Part shown: positions 61,801-64,000 of the stretch, in pieces
Layout: every line of letters starts with the position of its first letter
Position numbering within the stretch: the first letter of the stretch is position 1
Source: Xestospongia muta
Lineage: Eukaryota > Porifera > Demospongiae > Haplosclerida > Petrosiidae
DNA: 64,000 nucleotides
Direction of reading: 5' to 3'
Assembly (NCBI GenBank): GCA_963693285.1
Contig: OY848917.1
Coordinates: forward strand, 21,954,245-22,018,244
Notes under the pieces: generated by a model
Databases searched by the model: none
Seen by the model: only the letters and a program-made list of their open reading frames with translations
Told to the model about the DNA's origin: nothing
Made by a program: the position numbers and the translations under genes

Positions 61801-64000
61801 GCAATTACAATATAATGAATAAAATTGCAAATGTGAATACATATAGATACCACACAATACTAAACAATTATAGTACACCCATACAAGCTTCCCATCATAG
61901 CTATTAAAGACTAATAATCTTAATAAAAACAATAAGGTAACTAAATAACAACTTTCAATTCAAATGACTTAGAATTAATACTACATTATATCACATTTAC
62001 CGACTATTATATTTTAAACAACATATTCAGATGACAAGTCATCACACCAACATAAATGTGAAAAATAAAACAATAGAGTAAACAAAATCACAACAACACA
62101 TTCAATATATAAAAATTCATACTAGATTGTATCAAAATTATATCCTATTATATTGTAAAGGACACATTCAAATAAGTACTTGCAAAAACATAAATGTGGA
62201 AATGAAAACAATACAGTAAACAAAATGATAATAATTCATACTAGAATATAGCTACAATATGCTTAAAATATAGGTAGAGAAACAACTTAGCAAGAAGATT
62301 CGAGCATTATTAGTGATACCCAATGTCGTATCACACACAGTTAGGGTTAATAAAATTCATTGCTGATATAGCTATCAGCAGTTAAAGGATGCACTTTAAT
62401 GTCATTTGTGGCTTTCATAAGCTGCAATTACAATATAATGAATAAAATTGCAAATGTGAATACATATAGATACCACACAATCTAAAACAATTATGGTACA
62501 CCCTTACAAGCTTCCCATCATAGCTATTAAAGACTATTTATCTTAATAAAAACAATAGGGTAACTAAATAACAACTTTCAATTCAAATGACTTAGAATTA
62601 ATATTACATTATATCACACTTACCAACTATTATATTTTAAACAACATATTCAGATGACAAGTCATCACACCAACATAAATGTGAAAAATAAAACAATAGA
62701 GTAAACAAAATCACAACAACATATTCAATATACTTAAAATTTATACTACATTATATCAAAATTATATCCTATTATTTTGTAAAGGACGCATTCAAATAAG
62801 TGCTTACAAAAACATAAATGTGGAAATGAAAACAATACAGTAAACAAAATGATAATAACTCATACTAGAATATACCTACAATATGCTTAAAATATAGGTA
62901 AAGAAACAACTTAGCAAGAAGATTCGAGTATTATTAGTGATACCCAATGTCGTATCACACACAGTTAGGGTTAATAAAATTCATTGCTGATATAGCTATC
63001 AGCTGTTAAAAGATGCACTTTAATGTCATTTGTGGCTTTCATAAGCTCCAATTACAATATAATGAATAAGATTGCAAATGTGAATACATATAGATACCAC
63101 ACAATCTAAAACAATTATGGTACACCCTTACAAGCTTCCCATCATACCTATTAAAGACTATTAATCTTAATAAAAACAATAGGGTAACTAAATAACAACT
63201 TTCAATTCAAATGACTTAGAATTAATACTACATTATATCACACTTACCGACTATTATATTTTAAACAACACATTCAGATGACAAGTCATCGCACCAACAT
63301 AAATGTGAAAAACAAAACAATAGAGTAAACAAAATCACAACAACACATTTAATATATTTAAAATTCATCTTAATTCTCTTACATCCTCATTAATATAATC
63401 TTAACTAATTAAGGCATAAAAATGCCTTACTACTTCAAGCTCTGTAAAAACTACTACTTTCATTCTTAAACCACTTGAAATAAAACTTATAAAACCATAT
63501 ACCTTATGTAAAAACATAAATTTCTGTATAAATTAATCTTTAAAGTCTTCTAGTTTTGTAATTATTTTGGCACAAACAAAAACAATAACAAGAAAGAAGA
63601 AAAACATTGTGCTGCTCTTATACTGCTGCTACCACCTGCTTTATATACTTCTTAGAGTTAGGTAAAGTAGTCTTATATCGTTACCATATCTATGCTATAT
63701 CTTCTCTAATAGTTACTATCCATTCACATAACTTAAACAATACAGTTCATTCTCATCATCTCAATTACCTTTGTAACAACATTGACATCGACATTATGGT
63801 TGAGATATAGTTCAACGATGTCTCTATGTCCTTTAGAACTTGCATAATGAAGAGCTGCCCATCCTCTCTATTAGAAAAACACACAAACAATAAACTGTAA
63901 AGTGTAACTACTAACACTCTATATTTCACTCGATATTTCTAAAAATTCAAAGCTAAACAAATGATGCTTTAATTCATGTCCATTACTGCTATTTTGGTGT
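34564..64000 (-). CDS. ankyrin-ROC-COR-death domain protein (ROCO family, DAPK1-like without kinase), 5' end outside window
   Basis: One gene on the minus strand. Exons seen, in order of transcription: ankyrin exons at 63,769; 60,535; 59,997; 58,283; 57,738; 52,005; 50,062; 42,269; 41,817; 41,098; 40,365; then the 2.1-kb ankyrin/ROC/COR exon (37,782-39,857), linker exon (37,572-37,638), Ser/Thr-rich exon (36,955-37,047) and terminal death-domain exon (34,564-34,871). Ankyrin exons are phase 0; the last joins use phases 0, 1, 1 and read through without a stop. ROCO proteins are multidomain GTPases; with ankyrin repeats and a death domain the nearest named relative is DAPK1, but no kinase is seen here. 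A role in apoptosis or innate signalling is inference. No promoter or first exon is in the window. Confidence 0.8.
34872..36954 (-). other. intron of the ROCO gene
   Basis: About 2.1 kb, AT-rich. From about 36,420 it carries the first copy of a roughly 500-bp segment repeated in the next intron (37,090-37,570). Nothing coding recognised. Confidence 0.6.
36955..37047 (-). CDS. Ser/Thr-rich linker exon
   Basis: 93 nt, acceptor AATATAG, donor GTTAGT, phase 1 at both ends. Encodes AHSASSPSNTIPTASMPTST followed by ATPTTAKIST. A flexible, probably disordered, possibly glycosylated or phosphorylated linker between COR and death domain. A symmetric exon, so it could be skipped without frame loss. 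Confidence 0.65.
37090..37571. repeat. intronic direct repeat, partner of 36,450-36,950
   Basis: The two introns on either side of the Ser/Thr-rich exon share blocks such as GTTGAGCAATATAATT, AAAGTGACATCACA and GGTGGACTATAACCA in the same order about 620 bp apart. It is a diverged tandem duplication. Confidence 0.75.
37572..37638 (-). CDS. linker exon after COR
   Basis: 67 nt. Acceptor TTATAG, donor GTTAGT. Encodes DLAYPPLNEDNIETISEQLI then FK, ending in phase 1. The paralogue at 32,115-32,179 has the same exon. No known domain. Confidence 0.65.
37782..39857 (-). CDS. large exon: last ankyrin repeat, ROC GTPase and COR-like region
   Basis: 2,076 nt, acceptor TTTTTTTAG, donor GTAAGT, phase 0, no internal stop. 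It opens with an ankyrin repeat (FGNTPLHTACQGCYGDVVKS), followed by a short helical stretch. The ROC domain has a P-loop GNTGAGKSS (39,597-39,623), the DxxG motif DLAGHKEYY (about 39,425-39,452) and SRLD (39,231-39,242) in the place of the base-recognition motif, where THxD or NKxD is usual. Next comes a COR-like region with a winged-helix-type run (LLQFLTTLSDKGLILFLKNE, WVVIDRAALLTEVNGVLFAP; about 38,750-38,900). The part from about 38,570 to 37,782 resembles the C-terminal half of COR in sequence style but I recognise no motif. GTP binding is supported by the P-loop; activity is inference. Confidence 0.85.
40365..40463 (-). CDS. ankyrin-repeat exon
   Basis: 99 nt, phase 0, acceptor CATAG, donor GTAAGT. 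One repeat: SGQTALYIASKEGNNECAQL, LLNNGANPDIADY. A near twin lies 733 bp away at 41,098. Confidence 0.85.
40464..41097. repeat. intron, part of a 733-bp exon-intron tandem duplication
   Basis: 40,321-41,030 and 41,054-41,760 align over exon and intron (shared blocks include CAACAAACTG-TTCAACTT, CTTACTTTC and GGACATAATATATGTT). It shows recent duplication of one exon with its intron. Confidence 0.75.
41098..41196 (-). CDS. ankyrin-repeat exon
   Basis: 99 nt, phase 0. One repeat: DSQTALYIASKEGNNECVQL, LLNNGANPDITNY. Differs from the 40,365 exon at about six residues. Confidence 0.85.
41817..41909 (-). CDS. ankyrin-repeat exon, 31 codons
   Basis: 93 nt, phase 0, acceptor TTTAG, donor GTATGC. 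DTLLLESSRKGNLEGTKDAL, SKGANINIGDK. This is the form usual for the first repeat of an ankyrin block (no TPLHxA), which may mean an ancestral start of the block lay here. Confidence 0.75.
42269..42370 (-). CDS. ankyrin-repeat exon, 34 codons
   Basis: 102 nt, phase 0, acceptor TTTAG, donor GTAAGT. YERTALHAAYWNKNDDIIKM, LVNANANN, then VEAVQA. The TALHAA motif is intact. Confidence 0.75.
42371..44940 (-). other. left part of a 7.7-kb intron
   Basis: Intron between ankyrin exons at 42,269 and 50,062. No gene recognised here; short open frames (for example 42,455-42,667 and 44,102-44,296) lack family features. Probably decayed retrotransposon sequence leading into the pol remnant. Confidence 0.4.
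44950..46600 (+). pseudogene. decayed Ty3-type LTR retrotransposon pol/gag remnant
   Basis: Plus strand, many frames. Gag-like stretch at 45,000-45,450, then reverse-transcriptase blocks (KKELDDLK, IIKMVEGSTS, a VDDLINTLNR-type block near 45,690, GYHQLVLSQE near 45,743), an RT/RNase H junction block (MYQPLRELTKKNVQFQWTQQ, 45,970-46,030; DDSFKKIKTQL), and an integrase-like zinc-binding block (HQTAISLAHKAHQE, about 46,310-46,350). No long terminal repeats identified. Very old. Confidence 0.65.
46601..47720. other. intronic, no gene recognised
   Basis: Likely more degraded mobile-element sequence. I saw no motif that decides the type. Confidence 0.35.
47720..48090 (+). pseudogene. tyrosine-recombinase fragment (DIRS/Ngaro or Crypton type)
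   Basis: YLAKEKVKQSSIKSALNHLQ and IYRGCQDLF resemble the N-terminal helical domain of tyrosine recombinases. KYAGHNLHIGAALTAAFCGI followed by KDSTIKTLG resembles the C-terminal catalytic block (HxxR then GI.DS.I..LG), with His in place of the Arg. The middle of the catalytic domain is missing, so it is internally deleted. Confidence 0.55.
48100..50060. other. intronic, no gene recognised
   Basis: A short near-duplicate (GGATTCAATGATG-GTTCAAT-CCATGGTTACAGGTA) occurs at 48,166-48,205 and 48,239-48,280. No other structure recognised. Confidence 0.4.
50062..50160 (-). CDS. ankyrin-repeat exon
   Basis: 99 nt, phase 0, acceptor TGTAG, donor GTCAGT. FGKTVLHMSCYKSDDKIVRV, LLDAGVKVNVADK. A complete repeat. 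Confidence 0.8.
50161..52004 (-). other. intron
   Basis: 1.84 kb. The part near 51,640-51,960 is a diverged copy of the introns at 57,890-58,280 and 60,150-60,530 (shared CATCTGATG-GTC and TCTTTA-GAAAA blocks), so it belongs to the same exon-pair module. Nothing coding seen. Confidence 0.55.
52005..52103 (-). CDS. ankyrin-repeat exon
   Basis: 99 nt, phase 0, acceptor TTTAG, donor GTAAGT. VGCTPVMLAARNGHKDVVFI, LTQKAANLDFVNK. Same type as the exons at 58,283 and 60,535. Confidence 0.85.
52600..57340. repeat. intronic tandem repeat, about 640-660-bp unit, seven copies
   Basis: Landmark GAAGCTTCAACTCTTATTAT occurs at about 52,980, 53,640, 54,298, 54,938, 55,589 and 56,248, with a more diverged unit near 56,890. 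Each unit also has a CACAGTTAGGGTTA block, a CACAACAACACATTCA block given twice, and a block CATTCAGATGACAAGT. Open frames within the units are not genes. This fills nearly the whole 5.6-kb intron. Confidence 0.9.
57738..57836 (-). CDS. ankyrin-repeat exon
   Basis: 99 nt, phase 0, acceptor AATAG, donor GTAATT. RGWAALHYASSKGHRDIVEL, FLKHNVDVNVVTK. Repeated almost exactly at 59,997 and 63,769. Confidence 0.85.
58283..58381 (-). CDS. ankyrin-repeat exon
   Basis: 99 nt, phase 0, acceptor TTTAG, donor GTAAGT. GGMTAVMLAAENGHKDVVFI, LAQKGAKLDLDDK. Twin of 60,535. Confidence 0.85.
58560..59490. repeat. intronic repeat units between exon pairs
   Basis: About one and a half units of the same intronic repeat family (TTATTAGTGATACCCAATGT at about 58,810). 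It forms the spacer of the duplicated two-exon module. Confidence 0.8.
59997..60095 (-). CDS. ankyrin-repeat exon
   Basis: 99 nt, phase 0. RGWAALHYASSKGHRDIVEL, FLKHNVDVNVVTK, identical in sequence to the 57,738 exon at the residues read. Donor GTAATT. Confidence 0.85.
60535..60633 (-). CDS. ankyrin-repeat exon
   Basis: 99 nt, phase 0. GGMTAVMLAAENGHKDVDFI, LAQKGAKLDLVDK. The donor is GTAATG because a small deletion (ACTTAC to ATTAC) removed the GTAAGT form seen in its twin at 58,283. Confidence 0.8.
60800..63260. repeat. intronic tandem repeat, about 620-630-bp unit, four copies
   Basis: Landmark TTATTAGTGATACCCAATGT at about 61,057, 61,683, 62,304 and 62,933. Each unit has the CACAGTTAGGGTTAATAAAA block and the CAACATTCAGATGACAAGTC-type block. 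Same family as 52,600-57,340 but a distinct subfamily. The extra copies make this spacer about 1.5 kb longer than the one at 58,560. Confidence 0.9.
63769..63867 (-). CDS. ankyrin-repeat exon
   Basis: 99 nt, phase 0, acceptor AATAG, donor GTAATT-like. RGWAALHYASSKGHRDIVEL, YLNHNVDVNVVTK. Third copy of the 57,738 type. The gene continues beyond the right edge. Confidence 0.85.

Noticed and set aside
52600..63300. TTAGGG-like telomere sequence
   Set aside because: Only one CAGTTAGGGTTA word occurs per ~640-bp unit; there is no run of telomere repeats.
59835..63810. Plus-strand ORFs overlapping 59,997 and 63,769
   Set aside because: They are antisense shadows of the minus-strand ankyrin exons and repeat in each duplicated module.
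1..64000. tRNA, rRNA or viral genes
   Set aside because: No cloverleaf, rRNA core or viral structural gene was recognised. The retroelement at 45-46.6 kb has pol blocks of Ty3 type only, with no envelope-like region seen.

Overview
The window looks like a metazoan nuclear genome, most probably a demosponge (an Amphimedon-like animal). It is AT-rich, genes are cut into short exons with short GT-AG introns, and the transposon families are ones common in sponges and cnidarians. The host gene families are animal ones: AATF, and an ankyrin-ROC-COR-death-domain protein. The species call is inference. I saw no bacterial operon, rRNA, tRNA or CRISPR.

Layout. 0.4-16.2 kb is a graveyard of DNA transposons: two related piggyBac copies, a P-element/THAP9-like transposase tail to tail with an uncharacterised partner ORF, a complete hAT element nested in an older hAT, an uncharacterised transposon-type gene, a THAP-domain fragment, and a small TA-flanked element. 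16.3-19.3 kb is a 59-bp minisatellite split by a 2.0-kb TTAA-flanked element with two convergent ORFs. 19.4-22.8 kb holds a broken AATF gene (minus strand). 22.83-31.98 kb is one 9.15-kb transposon with ~360-380-bp terminal inverted repeats and TA flanks. It carries, on the minus strand, a pogo/Tigger-type transposase, then a ~4.9-kb array of about 40 copies of a 116-bp unit that reads as a tandem exon-intron cassette, then a Ulp1-type cysteine protease and a PHD finger. 32.1-32.4 kb is a truncated paralogue of the large gene to its right. 33.9-34.3 kb has a membrane segment plus a death domain.

From 34.56 kb to beyond the right edge runs one large minus-strand gene. At least 12 ankyrin repeats, eleven of them on their own exons and nearly all 99 nt in phase 0, lead into a 2.1-kb exon with a ROC GTPase and a COR-like region. 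A 22-codon linker exon, a Ser/Thr-rich exon and a terminal death-domain exon follow, and the reading frame stays open through the last four exons. Its introns hold a decayed Ty3-type retrotransposon, a tyrosine-recombinase fragment, and about 10 kb of ~620-660-bp tandem intronic repeats. The ankyrin exons have multiplied together with these introns.

The best candidates for something undescribed are the pogo-Ulp1-PHD transposon with its internal exon array, the 69-bp array fragment lying inverted inside the transposase catalytic domain, and the module-by-module growth of the ankyrin-ROCO gene. Exon borders and lesions were read by eye and can be off by a few bases.
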